Shown: positions 50,657-61,375 of the stretch, piece after piece
Layout of the letters: the number at the start of each line of letters is the position of its first letter
Position numbering within the stretch: position 1 is the stretch's first letter
Notes under the pieces: model-generated
Databases searched by the model: none
Seen by the model: the letters and a program-made list of their open reading frames with translations, nothing else
What the model was told of the DNA's origin: nothing
Origin: Dastarcus helophoroides
Lineage: Eukaryota > Arthropoda > Insecta > Coleoptera > Bothrideridae
Assembly: GCA_028583605.1 (NCBI GenBank)
Contig: CM053330.1
Span: 33,753,597 to 33,817,596 of the forward strand
Direction: 5' to 3'
Length of the DNA stretch: 64,000 nt
Program-made: the position numbers and the translations under genes

Positions 50657-51809
50657 GGTTAAAATTTGGAGGATTACCCCCCTGGTTCGAACCCGATATA
50701 ATAACTTTTTTTTTATTTTTTTATGAAGAGGTTTGGGTTCAACACCTAAGTTGAACAAATTTTTTTGTGTAAAATAAAGATGAAACTAAGCAAATAAAAT
50801 AACAAATGAATTTAGAATATCTAAATTAGACCGAATAAAACACCGAACTTAAATCCAATTTACTAACTCTGTAGAGCAATTAAAAACGCGTTCCATAGAT
50901 TATTAATATTTCTTCTCCTCCAAATAAATTCAAATAAGTAGCCCTGCATTCTACCCCTAACTCTATTTTGAGGTTTTATTTTAATCTTCATACCATTCCA
51001 CGTTCCCTCGATGTTATTTGTATGATATCCTTCAGAGTTTATAAAGCTAATTGAATGATTTACCCAATGATGCATATATAGGGAATTATCTTTGAATAAA
51101 CAATATCCTTTCCACCCATCAGTTATGACTATGGAACCAGGGAGGACATGTTTTAAAATCAATTCGTTTAAAGTGACACTATCTCTCTTATCCACAACTA
51201 CTGCGAACATTTTTCGTTCCTCAGAAATTTCCACGCCTCCAAATACCCATACTCCTTCAACCCTATGTCCCCTGTGGTATTTTCTCTTACCAAATTTGCT
51301 TTCATCAAGTTGCACGATGACATTTGGACCTCCAATCTTAATTTCACTCTGCTCCACCTGTAAGGCTATAGCCTTTCTAAACAACTTAAATATCCTGTTA
51401 ATTGTATCTGATCCATGGCCTGTTAGAAGAAGAATTGACTTGACGGATACTTCACAGATCCACATATGCATCAAATAAATTAGATCATTTATTTTTATTT
51501 GCAAATTTTTGAATATAGTTTGCGTAAGAGCAGAATATATCTTTCTATGTGTTTTTTTTCTGCATTTATACCTTAAAGAAGAGATTTGTTTCATTGAAGA
51601 ACCATCAACAGGGCAACAAGGAATGTAGCATAAAATATTTTTGTCGTAAAAATATTTAATTGCCAGTTGCTCGTCATTGAAAAACTTTTCTAAGTCTTTA
51701 CGCAAAGGAATCATATGGTATATATTACTTTTAGTTTATATATTAAAAAAAATAAAAAAAAGTTATTATATCGGGTTCGAACCCGGGGGTAATCCTCCAA
51801 ATTTGATCC
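50657..51809 (-). mobile_element. Merlin (IS1016/ISXO2-like) DNA transposon
   Basis: 1,153 bp with inverted termini. The inner part (GGAGGATTACCCCCCTGGTT and its complement) is nearly perfect, and the outer GGTTAAAATTTGG / GGATCAAATTTGG is slightly diverged. Directly outside is a 9-bp duplication AATACTTTT (50648-50656, 51810-51818), as expected for Merlin. One uninterrupted transposase frame. It lies inside hAT3. Confidence 0.9.
50863..51714 (-). CDS. Merlin transposase (ISXO2-like, DDE)
   Basis: 283 residues starting MIPLRKDLEKFFNDEQLAIKYF, uninterrupted. A Cys-rich zinc-ribbon-like segment (CYIPCCPVDG...YKCRKK, about 29-53) precedes the IS1595/ISXO2-type core: NVIVQLDESKFGKRKYHRGHR (Asp), GVWVFGGVEI, VITDGWKGY (Asp), HHWVNHSISFIN and TNNIEGTWNGMK (Glu). 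This is the full D-D-E set of Merlin transposases. Length is typical of the family. The element could still encode a working enzyme. Confidence 0.93.
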   Translation of the reverse strand: MIPLRKDLEKFFNDEQLAIKYFYDKNILCYIPCCPVDGSSMKQISSLRYKCRKKTHRKIYSALTQTIFKNLQIKINDLIYLMHMWICEVSVKSILLLTGHGSDTINRIFKLFRKAIALQVEQSEIKIGGPNVIVQLDESKFGKRKYHRGHRVEGVWVFGGVEISEERKMFAVVVDKRDSVTLNELILKHVLPGSIVITDGWKGYCLFKDNSLYMHHWVNHSISFINSEGYHTNNIEGTWNGMKIKIKPQNRVRGRMQGYLFEFIWRRRNINNLWNAFLIALQS

Positions 51810-51872
51810 AATACTTTTATTACATGCCCTATTATTAAGTCGTATATTTTTTGCATTTTAGTATACCTATTT

Positions 51873-53718
51873 ATGAACATGGATAGCAAACCAAAAAAAT
51901 CGAAAACATATCATTTCAATGAAGAATGGGAAATTAACTATTTTTTTACGATGGTGAATGATAAATGTTGCTGCTTAATATGTCTTAGCTCGATAGCCAT
52001 TGCTAAAAAGGGTAATTTGGAGAGACATTTCTTATCTTTACATAACAAGTATCAAACAGATTATCCACCAAATTCCGAATTACGAAAACGTAAAGTTCGG
52101 GATCTTAAAACTCAATTAACAAATCAACAAAATATTTTCAAAAAGCCAATATTGAAGTCACAAGCAGTAACAACTGCATCCTTCAAAGTAAGCTATCTAT
52201 TAGCTAAAAAATGTAAACCATTTTCTGATGGTGAATTTGTAAAGGAAATGGTTCTTGGAAATCTCGGATTCCCTTTTTAATGATTTTAAGAACAAGAGCG
52301 AAATTACTGCTGCAATTCAAGATCTACAACAACTGTCCCGAAACACAGTGATGCGACGAATCGAAAAGATGGGTGGAAATTTAAAGGAACAGTTACAAAA
52401 TGATATTAACAGATGCTCTTGTTTTTCTCTTCAATGTGATGAATCGACAGATATAAGTGATACTGCACAGTTACTTGTTTTCATTCGTTTAGTTTTTGAA
52501 GATTTTACATCTAAAGAAGAATTGTTGGGTATGATTTCTTTGAAAGAAAGGACTAGAGGTGTAGATATATTCAACGGGTTTAAAAGTCTGCTTAATGATA
52601 AGAAAGTACCTCTTTTTAAATTAGTTTCAATAACAACGGATGGCGCAGCTGCAATGATAGGCCGCAAAAATGGATTTATAGCCCTATGTCGAAATGACGA
52701 TGAATTCCCAGATTTTTTGAGTTACCACTGTATAATTCACCAGCAAGTATTATCCAGCAAGAGACTAAATACAAAAGAAGTAATGGACATCGCGTTTGAA
52801 ATTGTTAATTCAATTCGTGGAAGTTCTCTCAAACGTCGTCTTTTTCAACTAAAACTCGATGAAGGTCAGTCTGATTTATTATTGCATACTGATGTAAGAT
52901 GGCTAAGTAGAGGTAAATTTCTGCAACGATTTCGTGATTTATTGCCTGAAATAATAGAATTTCTTAATGAACAAGAGAAAAAATATGCATATTTAAATGA
53001 CAAAACCTGGCTTAGTGACTTAGCATTCCTTACAGATTTTACTTCCATATTAAGCCATTTAAATTTAGAATTACAAGGTAAAAATAAAACAATAATTGAT
53101 ATGATTAGCAGCATAGATGCATATAAAACCAAATTTATTTTGTTGATAGAAGATTTACAACAAAATAATATGAACCATTTTCCAAATATGGCAGACAACT
53201 TACAAAAAAATAAAAATATTATTTATGAGATTGACAAGTACGTGGCCGAAATACAAAATGTAATGGAAGATTTTGAGAAGCGATTCCAAGATTTTAAAAA
53301 AATTAAAGAAATTGTGGAATTTACATCTTTTCCTTTCAAAAAAGATTTAATTGTGAAGGAAATTAGCAAAAAAATTGCAGACTTATTTGATATGGAGCAA
53401 AACGCCTTGGAAAATGAAATTATAATTTTACAATCTGATTTAATCTTACAAGCCAGAAAATTTGAAGAAAATTTTTGGAAATATGTTAACCGAGAAAAGT
53501 ATCCCAATATTATCAAATGTAGCGAATATATTTATTTTTGCTTTGGATCTACGTATCTGTACGAATCGGCATTTTCATATTTACAATTGACTAAAACTAA
53601 ACTTCGTTCCGTCCTGACCGATTCTCATACTGAGGACTCATTGTTATTGTCTTTGTCAGGATATACTCCAAATTATGATGCACTAGTAAAGGAAATGCAG
53701 ACTCAGGTTTTTCATTAA
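51873..53718 (+). pseudogene. hAT3 transposase, one frameshift
   Basis: About 615 codons. N-terminal BED/C2H2-like finger (MVNDKCCCLICLSSIAIAKKGNLERHFLSLH, residues about 26-56), as in hAT-derived GTF2IRD2/EPM2AIP1/FAM200-type proteins. A frameshift near 52250-52258 interrupts the frame at VKEMVL. The second part (52255-53718) is fully open: CSCFSLQCDESTDISDTAQL (core Asp), SITTDGAAAMIGRKNGF, HTDVRWLSRGKFLQRF, and the C-terminal AFSYLQLTKTKLRSVLTD with dimerisation helices. A single correction would separate it from an intact gene, so hAT3 is fairly young. Confidence 0.88.
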
Positions 53719-53978
53719 TTTAAAAAGTTCGAATGAATAAATGTTATTAATAAGTGCTCATGTTGTTTTAATTCCTCTGGACATAAGTTTTTTAACCCAT
53801 TAAATAAATACTCATGTATGTAGATTATTTACCCCTTAATCATGGAGCTCGCCAAAGTGCACGTCGGTATAAAAGCACATTGCAAAAACATCCCCTTCTT
53901 ACCTAAAAAATAGGTCGATCGCGACACAATTTTAAAATAAAAAGTAGATCTTATGTGCACCAAGGTTGGCCACACCTG

Positions 53979-53986
53979 ATCTAGGT
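53979..53986. repeat. hAT3 target-site duplication (right)
   Basis: ATCTAGGT, identical to 49150-49157. Confidence 0.88.
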
Positions 53987-54953
53987 AATATTAGAAATAA
54001 GAAAATAGTTATCCTTGACAATGTAGAAATTAGTTTTAGAGATGCCAGCACTGACGAGTTAGATGAATATGTTGTACAGAGAAATGCTTTAAATGAACCA
54101 GTAGGCTACATAGTTCAGGAACCTTTAATCAACTATGTGGCGAACCAGTCAACTTACAATGAACCCGGCAAAGACAGCATTCTATTAGAAAATACCATGG
54201 AACTGCCTTCACAATTCACCAGTTTTTCTGGTAAGTCATCTGTACTGAATCTCCCCGAAACATCAGAAAATCAAAATGTAAGCACTGCCGATTTAGAAAA
54301 AAATCTAATATTGAAAAAACTGGCTCTCATACAAAACCAATTAGTGAATATTTGCTGTGGCATAATACACCAGAACAAAAAGGCAAAAGTCAAACAAAGA
54401 ATTCCTTTTGTTATTACATCTTCTGGGTGGAAGAAAATACAAGAGGACAAACAAAAACCAAAAACAAGAAAAAGATAGACACAAAGAGGAGAACAAGAAA
54501 AAAAGAGAACTAAGGGCTGCCGCAAAAGCGATAAAAGGAATAGCCGTGAATAAAGCACCGCACGTAAAAAATTTGACATCGGAAATTAGGTATATCGGAA
54601 ACACAAGTCAGAGAGAAGATGAGAAGAAAGGGACTTTTGGGCAAACAAAAGATAAGAAGAAAGAAACATGTAGGCAAATTCTAAAGACGAAAGAAGAAAT
54701 GAATGAGACTGAAGTTAGTGAAAGGGATGCGTTTGAACAAATTCCGGGGACCTCGAACTATGAAAAGAATAATTCTCCACCACCAAAAAATAATAAAATT
54801 ATAAATAAAGGGTTATGTTTTATATGTGTCAGAAATGCTTTAATTGCCAACTTTGCCATGAGATGTGAAAACTGTACATGCATTTACCATTATCGCTGTT
54901 TAAAAAGACATAATCTCTATGTAAAATGCACAAAAATGAAAATATTCCATTAG
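53987..54953 (+). pseudogene. pogo/jerky-type transposase, C-terminal part
   Basis: Continuation of the gene split at 49157. The first frame (to 54478) gives NIRNKKIVILDNVEISFRDAS and a linker ending at GWKKIQEDKQKPKTRKR; a frameshift near 54440-54480 leads to KEENKKKRELRAAAKAIKGIAV, a charged helical region, and finally a Cys/His cluster (LCFICVRNALIANFAMRCENCTCIYHYRCL, about 54810-54900) like the zinc-binding tail of such transposases. The junction across hAT3 is not in frame on simple reading, so an additional break is likely. Confidence 0.68.
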
Positions 54954-55019
54954 GTGTAATGTAAAATAAAATAACATCTAAGTACCCAAGTACTTTTAGT
55001 TTTATTTTTTTTCCATTTT

Positions 55020-55378
55020 TCAAGAGATCTTAATATAAAATCGACATGCTAATAAATGGCACATTGGAGGTGCCAATAACTACAACCAAACATATGCCAA
55101 TAACTAGTGTAAGGTGCCAATAACTGTTGCATTTCATATTCTCACATAAAATATTTATTTGTAAAAAAATCCCAAAAATATTTTCGTAGTTTTATAGTTA
55201 AACGAAAATAAAAAGTGTACGCTATGAAAATGTAAAACTATTATTGGTTAATAAGTAACAAATTTAAGTAATCGTTATTTCACTTAAGATATTTGCTTAA
55301 GGTGCCAATAACTGGGTAATTTACCATAATTTTAAAAATAGTTCTGAAATCCAAAGAACAACTTTAGTTTCATGGAAA
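55020..55378. repeat. Region with GGTGCCAATAACT repeats
   Basis: GGTGCCAATAAC(T) occurs at about 55068, 55112 and 55301, with a related ATGCCAATAACTAG at about 55093. These direct repeats flank AT-rich sequence and end at GGGTAATTTACC. They look like the subterminal repeats or right end of the jerky-type element or of another transposon; the matching opposite end was not found near 47400-47650. Confidence 0.5.
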
Positions 55379-56089
55379 ATGTTTCCTTCGAAGAATATAC
55401 CAGCAAGATTTTGTTGCGATAGAAAATATCAATACCTCATGGATGCGCCACTTTTTCTTGAAAATGATGATAATTTATCCTCAGTTGATGAAGTTGATAA
55501 TGAGATTAATTGTAGTACAGACACATTAAATGGCAGTACTACAAATAAACAAATGACAAAAGAAAAAGGATATGTTGCAATCAAAGATTCTGATCATTAT
55601 TTCCTGAAAGCTAATATTCTGGCTTGATTCCGCAACAAAGAAGGCTTGACGCAAATAAAGCCAAATGAATCTGCAAATGAGTGATGTAAAAAGGTGGGAG
55701 ATAGGTAAGGTAATTTATGAATCACAGAAATTAAAATTATTTATTTTTAGGACTTCTGTTTGCACTACATGACTAAGTTAGCACTTATAAATATGAAGCG
55801 CCAGCAAGTAAGTAAATTATGTCAATAGAATATTGGGTAAAAATCTTTTTTGATTTTTACTACGAAGATATTCATTAACAAATGAAAGGAAAATAAAATT
55901 GTTATTTGATAGTCGAAACCTATAGAAAACCTTGAAATTTTTTTACCACTTATTCGGAAATTTTCGAAACATTAGAACAAGCTGGGGCAGGTTAAGGATT
56001 TTTTTCATAACTGCTTCAAATTACAAAACAGTTCTGCAGGTGTTTGAGAAAAAAAAACTATTTCAATTTACTAAAAACATACTTTTGGG
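55379..56089. other. Decayed coding-like repeat DNA
   Basis: A short frame (55379-55627) with an acidic, Asn/Asp-rich stretch and no known motif, followed by AT-rich sequence with no open frame. It may be the upstream part of the YqaJ-type repeat that follows. Confidence 0.35.
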
Positions 56090-56400
56090 ATCCTTACAAT
56101 TTTAAATCAAAATTCACAGACCGTGGTGTTAAGTATGAATCATCAGCACATACTGATTATGAAGAAAAATGTGGTTAACGGTGCACTTTGTAGATTTTGG
56201 ATCAACCCAACATTTCCGGGATTAGGCTGTTCACCCGATGGAATAGTTTTGACCCAGATACTATTTCTATAGAACTGGTAAAAGTTAAATGTCCCTATAT
56301 TTTAAAAGGTATGTTACCAAATAATGTTACAAAGTTGACTAAATCTCAACCAAATACATTCTATGCGAATTCCATAAAAATAACATGTTGAGGTTAAAAC
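56090..56400 (+). pseudogene. YqaJ-like viral recombinase/exonuclease remnant
   Basis: RGVKYESSA and DYEEKCG, then FWINPTFPGLGCSPDGIVLDPDT and IELVKVKCPYILKGM in shifting frames. SPDG (Asp) followed by an E.K-type motif (here VKVK, with the Glu changed) is the catalytic signature of the lambda exonuclease/YqaJ nuclease family, commonly found in insect repeats. The changed residue and frameshifts indicate a dead copy. Confidence 0.62.
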
Positions 56401-56769
56401 TTAAGCATAAATATTATTGACAGATTCAAATGTCAATGGCCCTTTTAGAAATTAGTTGGTGTGACTTTGTCATTTGGAGACATAAAGGGTTGTCTTGTGA
56501 AACAATTCTCTTTGAATCAGAATTCTTCGAAAAATGCAAAATCTTATCTGATTTCCATTAGCATGTAGTATATCCTTAAAAAGAAAGTTCCAAGAAAATG
56601 GATCCATTTATAATTTAGTTTCTGCTTTAAAGGTTTTCTTTTCAGAAAGAATAACAAGTATTTTACTTTTAATTTGTTACGATAACATATAGAGTTAACA
56701 ATCGACACCGCCTTTTAACTGTATCGGATAGGTAAAACGTCAAACTCTTTTAACTCCCTTGGAACCTTA

Positions 56770-57167
56770 AAGCAGTCAAGATTTCAGGAAGGTAATGATA
56801 GAAATATTACGTTAATAGGAAATGAACTGGGTAGCACTACAATAGCAGAACACGCCATCGTAACAAGTAGTCCTCCCATCAAGCAACGATAGTCCGAGAA
56901 CAAATTAATACGGAATTGGACGAAATGCTTAAGTTGGAAATCGTAGAGCCTTCAGGAAGTCCATGGTCCTAAGCGAATCTCTTGGTTAAAAATAAAAATG
57001 GAACTACCATTCTGTGTTGATTATAGGAAGATGAATGCAGTGACCGTCAGACAGTTATCCTTTGCCATTAGTAGCTGATATTTTGGATAAACGTCGTGTC
57101 AAGTTTGGATGTAAAATCTGCTTACTGGCGAGTACCTGCAGCCGAGGGAGTATATTGCTTTTACTGT
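56770..57167 (+). pseudogene. Gypsy pol remnant, reverse transcriptase N-terminal part
   Basis: In shifting frames: AEHAIVTSSPPIKQR, ELDEMLKLEIVEPSGSPWS, LLVKNKNGT and FCVDYRKMNAVTV, YPLPLVADILDK, then SLDVKSAYWRVPAAEG. These are the first conserved reverse-transcriptase blocks of Ty3/gypsy elements. The sequence is cut at about 57167 by the BEL/Pao element and resumes at about 59632. No LTR of this Gypsy was recognised. Confidence 0.82.
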
Positions 57168-59631
57168 GTCTCTTCCGATGTCTTTGTATATACCTGTCGG
57201 TCGCCCTGATCCAGTCTTCTTGCTTGGCCCTGTTACAAGGGGTCATAAATTTTATTTAAGGGCAGCAGCCAACAAACACAATGAGAGTAACCCAGCAACC
57301 TCCGAAGAGTAAACAATAAGCAAGCAAATATCATAACTTCGGCATTAATAAAAAAATGCAACTTCCTATAAAATCCGTTGACGTTTGCATTTCCGGTGTA
57401 GAATAAATACCACATGAAGTTTACAAGTCATGTAAAAATAGCAATTAAATCACGTGTAAACGAATTCACGTCTGATCTGGAATGCATTGTACTAAACGAA
57501 ATCACAGAACCACCCCTTTATTAAATTTTGATAAATTTCAAATTCAATTACCATCAAATGTTTTTTTCGCTGATCCTGATTTCAATATTCCAAAAGAAAT
57601 AGATTTATTAATTGGTACAAGTCTCTTTTGGGAGCTATTGATTGGAAATTCTATGATGTGTATTATTTACCGCACCATGATGCTATTGATTGGAAATTCT
57701 ATTCAAATTTTAAAAATAAAAATAAAAATAAAAATTTTCAAGAAACTCAATTTTTCTGAATAGTAGCTGGTCATTTAACGAAATCTATTCAAAAAGATAA
57801 AAATATGACATGCAATTCAGCCACCATAAATTCTTGTCAAGATGAACAATTACATAAGCAGGTCAGTCAATTTTGGGATCAAGAGGAAGTTGAGAACAAA
57901 ATTCTTTTATCCCAAGAAGAAATGGCCTGCGAACAACACCTTCAAGTCAGTTCATTGTAAAATTGCCTTTCAAAAAGAGAGCTTGATAGGCGAGTCACAT
58001 TCAGTATCAATAAAATTATTTTTAAACTTGGAAAAAAGGTTAAATCAGAATAAAATAGACCAAGAATTGTGTAGAGAATTTATGACGGAATATCTTAGAC
58101 AAAATCACATGGAACCCGTTGGATTTGTCGAAATGACAAGGCGTGATGTGTATTATTTACCGCACCATGATGTGTTCAAACAAACTTTAGAGGTCAATAA
58201 AATAAGGGTTGTCTTTGATGCATCTATAAGTAATTCAAATGGGGTCAACCTAAACGACCCTTTAATGACAGGACTAACAATAGAACAAGATTTATGTGCA
58301 ATTCTTTACCGTTAACGAGCGTCAATCCACGAGATGTTTTCTATATAGTGTTGTTGATTTTGCTGGACATTTTTATTAAAAGAATGCAAAAAAACACACG
58401 TCCAACTATCTCATTGTTTATTTGTTTATCAACCAAGGCTGTCCGTTTAAAACTAGTTGGAGACCTTACCGCCGACAGTTTTGTGGCTGCTTTAAAACGT
58501 TTCATTTTGCTCAGAGGTAATATAGCTCATATTTATAGTAACGCAAATAACTTTAAAGGCGCAAGTCGAGAATTAAAACAGTTATCAGACTTGTTCAAAT
58601 ATCGAACGTTTCAAAATACAATTACACAACAACTGGCCTCAAAAAACACCCAATTTCACTTCATTCCTTCAAGATCTTCCCACCTTGGGGGCTTATGGGA
58701 GCGAGGGATCAGGAGTGTAAATAAACATTTAAAAAGAGTAGCAGGCAATGTTACTTTAAATTTTGAATTTTTTTTTTGCATTATTAACGGCTATTCAGGC
58801 TTGTTCCAATTCTCGTCCCCTCATCCCTATTTTCAGAGATCCTAATGATCTGTCAGCGCTCACACATCACGCCCAAAAGGAAGCTGCATCCCCGACAACT
58901 CCTTAAAACCAGGAACATTACAATGGTCTTTAGGTCGTTTCACTGAAGTTCATCCGGAAAGTGACAATGTGGTAAGTGTAGCCTCAATTAAAACTAAGGT
59001 AGGTGCAGTGAAACTGCCAGTCAAAAAACTAGGCATTTTACCTATAAAAAAAAAGATAACGATAAATTTTAAAATTATATTTATTCAATATTTTACTTTT
59101 GTATCTAATTTTAGTTTCAGTAATATTAGGATAGTAATTTAATAACATCTTTGTAGTTGTAAATACATTCGTAAGTTTTATTTCTCTATAACTATGTTTC
59201 ATTTTATTATTTGTTCAATTTTTTATTGTAATATGATTTTATTAAGACTAAAGCCTTCAAGGGGGTCGACATGTTCTGATGTATTTGTATGTACCTATCG
59301 GTCGCCCTACTCCAGTTTTCTTGCTTGGCCCTGTCACAAGGGATCATAAATTTTATTAAAGGGCAGGAGCCAACAAACGCAATGGGAGTAACCCAGCAAC
59401 CATCGAAGAGTGAACAAGTAATAAACCGTGTTAATAAAACCAACATCTATTTTTATTTCATCTACCGCAAGTGTAGTGGTCCTTCGATTAAGCAAAAACA
59501 ATCTAGTTTAATAAACAATACAATCCCCGAATAGTAATTGGTAGCCCAGATTTCTGGCTTAACATTCGGAATATTCAGTACACAACAATTCCACCTTACA
59601 ACCCGAATTAAAATAAAAACAACCACAACTC
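57168..59631 (+). mobile_element. BEL/Pao LTR retrotransposon, internally deleted, inside Gypsy pol
   Basis: Two direct repeats sharing GGTCGCCCT, CTTGCTTGGCCCTGT and GCAGCCAACAAAC/GGAGCCAACAAAC (about 57168-57315 and 59270-59415) look like parts of its LTRs, both starting with TGT. Similarity fades after GAAGAGT, so the repeats have diverged or are from different copies. The internal part keeps peptidase, end of RT and integrase segments but lacks most of the RT. It lies exactly where the Gypsy reverse transcriptase is interrupted; no target duplication was confirmed. Confidence 0.72.
57482..59045 (+). pseudogene. BEL/Pao polyprotein fragments
   Basis: Order: aspartic-peptidase end (FFADPDFNIPKEIDLLIG, about 57565-57625); a Pao-type region (QVSQFWDQEEVENKILLSQEE, about 57860-57920, YLPHHDVFKQ and LRVVFDAS-like text about 58150-58225, ND.LM.G); then directly the integrase (ISLFICLSTKAVRLKLVGDLTADSF, LSHLGGLWERG) from about 58360; and the C-terminal LQWSLGRFTEVHPESDNV block (about 58925-58970). 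Most of the RT palm is deleted. The integrase core reads YSNANNF where the family has an aspartate-containing YSDNG.NF, so it would be inactive. Confidence 0.78.
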
Positions 59632-59925
59632 TCAAATGTGCCAAATGGGTGTACTTCCAATTCAAGAGCATGCCTTTTAGGCTTCACAGCGCGCCAACCA
59701 CCTGGCAACGTTTAATTGGTAATGTTTTAGGCCATAACTTAAAATCGCATGTCTTTATGTATCTAGACGACGTTGTTATTGTCATTTCTACGTTCGATGA
59801 ACATCTGGTTATATTAGAAGTATTTCGTTGGCTTAGAAAAGCAAATATCACTATTAGTATGGACAAATGTCAGTTATATCGTCCACAGATCAAATATTTG
59901 GGCTTGAAAATCAAATACTTGTTTA
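59632..59925 (+). pseudogene. Gypsy pol remnant, reverse transcriptase central part
   Basis: Frame VYFQFKSMPFRLHSAPTTWQRLIGNVLGHNLKSH, then VFMYLDDVVIV (YLDD catalytic motif) and ITISMDKCQLYRPQIKYLG. It is the continuation of the Gypsy RT cut at 57167. It ends abruptly near 59920 where minus-strand polymerase sequence begins. Confidence 0.85.
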
Positions 59926-61190
59926 GTTTCCTCGCAAAAACCATCAACTTTTATCCCATTTAATATCATTTCGGTTTCTTTAAGTGAATTTTTAATACGT
60001 ATACTTCTTTGTTTTTCCTCCCACAATAACCAGTGAATGGCAATTTTGGACTGGTTTTCTTTACAACGATAACCGTTTTTAGGAATAATACCGATTGTAT
60101 TTTTTTTTTTTTTTTTTTTGAGATAGTGTCTACGAAAAATTTTGTTGCAAGCTCTCTGGAAACGGACATACGTTCGATTGAGTTAACATAAATTGCCTAA
60201 ATTTGATACAAGCCTCTTTTAAAATGTTCACATCGGGGATGCAATACTCTACGATGTCTCTTTGAAAATCAAATTCGGTATGTTTGTTAGCCTCATACCA
60301 TTCAAGGAATATGTAATGTTCTTTTTCTCACATACCATTAGGATTATAATATTTAACAGCTGGTAACGGTCCTTTATGATTCTGGTTTTCCGCTTTATTA
60401 AATAAATGAGGAAAATATCCTTTTTTAAAGGTTATCTCCTAGTCCAAATGCTTTAGGTAAACTGGCTGGAGGCATCTGCATAAAATTGTACGAATCTAAA
60501 AACTTAATATTAGCTACGGTCATTAATAAAATTTTTGTTCCTCTCAAAATTACTTCGGTTGCATTAAATAATTTAGAACAAATCGCATGTCAAATCCTGA
60601 ACCAAAATGAGATAAAACAATTACATTTTTAAAAAACACGTGACACGTAAAACCTCCGAATTGGGACCACATTTGTAACAGAACTGATTGTCTGAATTAT
60701 CAATACACAAATCACAAACATTTCTATAAACGCATAAATTAACTTCGTGTAAAAATGTTTCGTTAGCAAGTTGCTTTTTCTGCATAATTTCTAGGTCAAA
60801 AAAAAAACATAAAGGCTATTTTCCATATTAAGACGTCGTTTATCAATTTGATAAAAGCAGAAATGATAGGGTGGTTGATGGGTTTTACAAGTACTACAAA
60901 ATATTTCGTTGCAAAAATGTTTTCTGCTAGATACAAACACCTAATGACATTCTGTACAAATTTTAATTTCCTCACAAACTGTTTTTCCTTGTTTAAATGA
61001 ATCTTTAGATTTGTGTCTATTAAAGCAATTTGTATTTCTGAAATAACGATTAAACTCCTGACATTTACTCTGTTCTTCTTTATTGCATGGAGGTAAAGCC
61101 AAACACGCAGGACAAGTTTTAGAGCACCTATGTTTTTCTTTGTTACTGTAAGATATATAACAATGTTCACAAAAATAACTGCAAGCAAAA
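59926..61190 (-). pseudogene. Second Maverick-type DNA polymerase B remnant
   Basis: On the minus strand, in many frames: a Cys-rich N-terminal region with repeated C..C pairs (about 61190-60880), LFFDLE-like exonuclease start (about 60800), CVYRNVCDLC and FCYKCGPN (zinc motifs, about 60740-60665), IKFLDSYNFMQMPPASLPKAFGLGDNL (about 60520-60435), ERMSVSRELATKFF (about 60180), and VDGFCEE (about 59950). These are ordered as in a protein-primed PolB family of insect Mavericks different from the copy at 11833. Heavily decayed. A 20-nt T run (about 60101-60119) falls inside it. Confidence 0.68.
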
Positions 61191-61254
61191 ATTCCAGTAA
61201 GTGAAGTTATAACGTTAAAATGATTTTCATGATAAAGTAATAGTTATTTGTTAT

Positions 61255-61366
61255 ACAAGACGGTAAAATTATTTTTTATCGACGAGTGAAAATGTTTAAT
61301 TAATGAGCGACGAAGGAGCGAATTAATTAAATTTCACGAGTCGATAATGAAATACTACCGTCGTGT
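61255..61366. repeat. Long imperfect palindrome
   Basis: Arms of about 50 nt: the left contains GACGGTAAAATTATTTTTTA, TCGACGAGTGAAA and TTTAATTAAT; the right contains the inverse TTAATTAAATTTCACGAGTCGA, TAATGAAATACTACCGTC. The loop is GAGCGACGAAGGAGCG. It lies just outside the tyrosine-recombinase element and could form its terminal structure. Confidence 0.8.
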
Positions 61367-61375
61367 GTAACATTG

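Larger units (their letters stand above)
49158..53978 (+). mobile_element. hAT transposon hAT3, containing a MITE and a Merlin element
   Basis: Inverted termini CAGGGGTGGCCAACAAG (left) and TTGGTTGGCCACACCTG (right), 8-bp duplication ATCTAGGT. GTCGATCGCGA-type palindromic motifs recur just inside both ends (49178-49205 and 53912-53926), likely subterminal transposase sites. Two later elements lie in its 5' half (49575-50207 and 50657-51809). Its transposase gene has one clear frameshift. It inserted into the jerky-type transposase gene. Confidence 0.9.

Noticed and set aside
50671..50700. tRNA-like GGTTCGAACC at the Merlin ends
   Set aside because: No cloverleaf or A box, and the same sequence occurs inverted at the other terminus, so it belongs to the inverted repeat.
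54341..54604. Hydrophobic minus-strand frames suggesting a membrane protein
   Set aside because: Antisense of a lysine-rich coding region, which always yields Phe/Leu-rich shadows.
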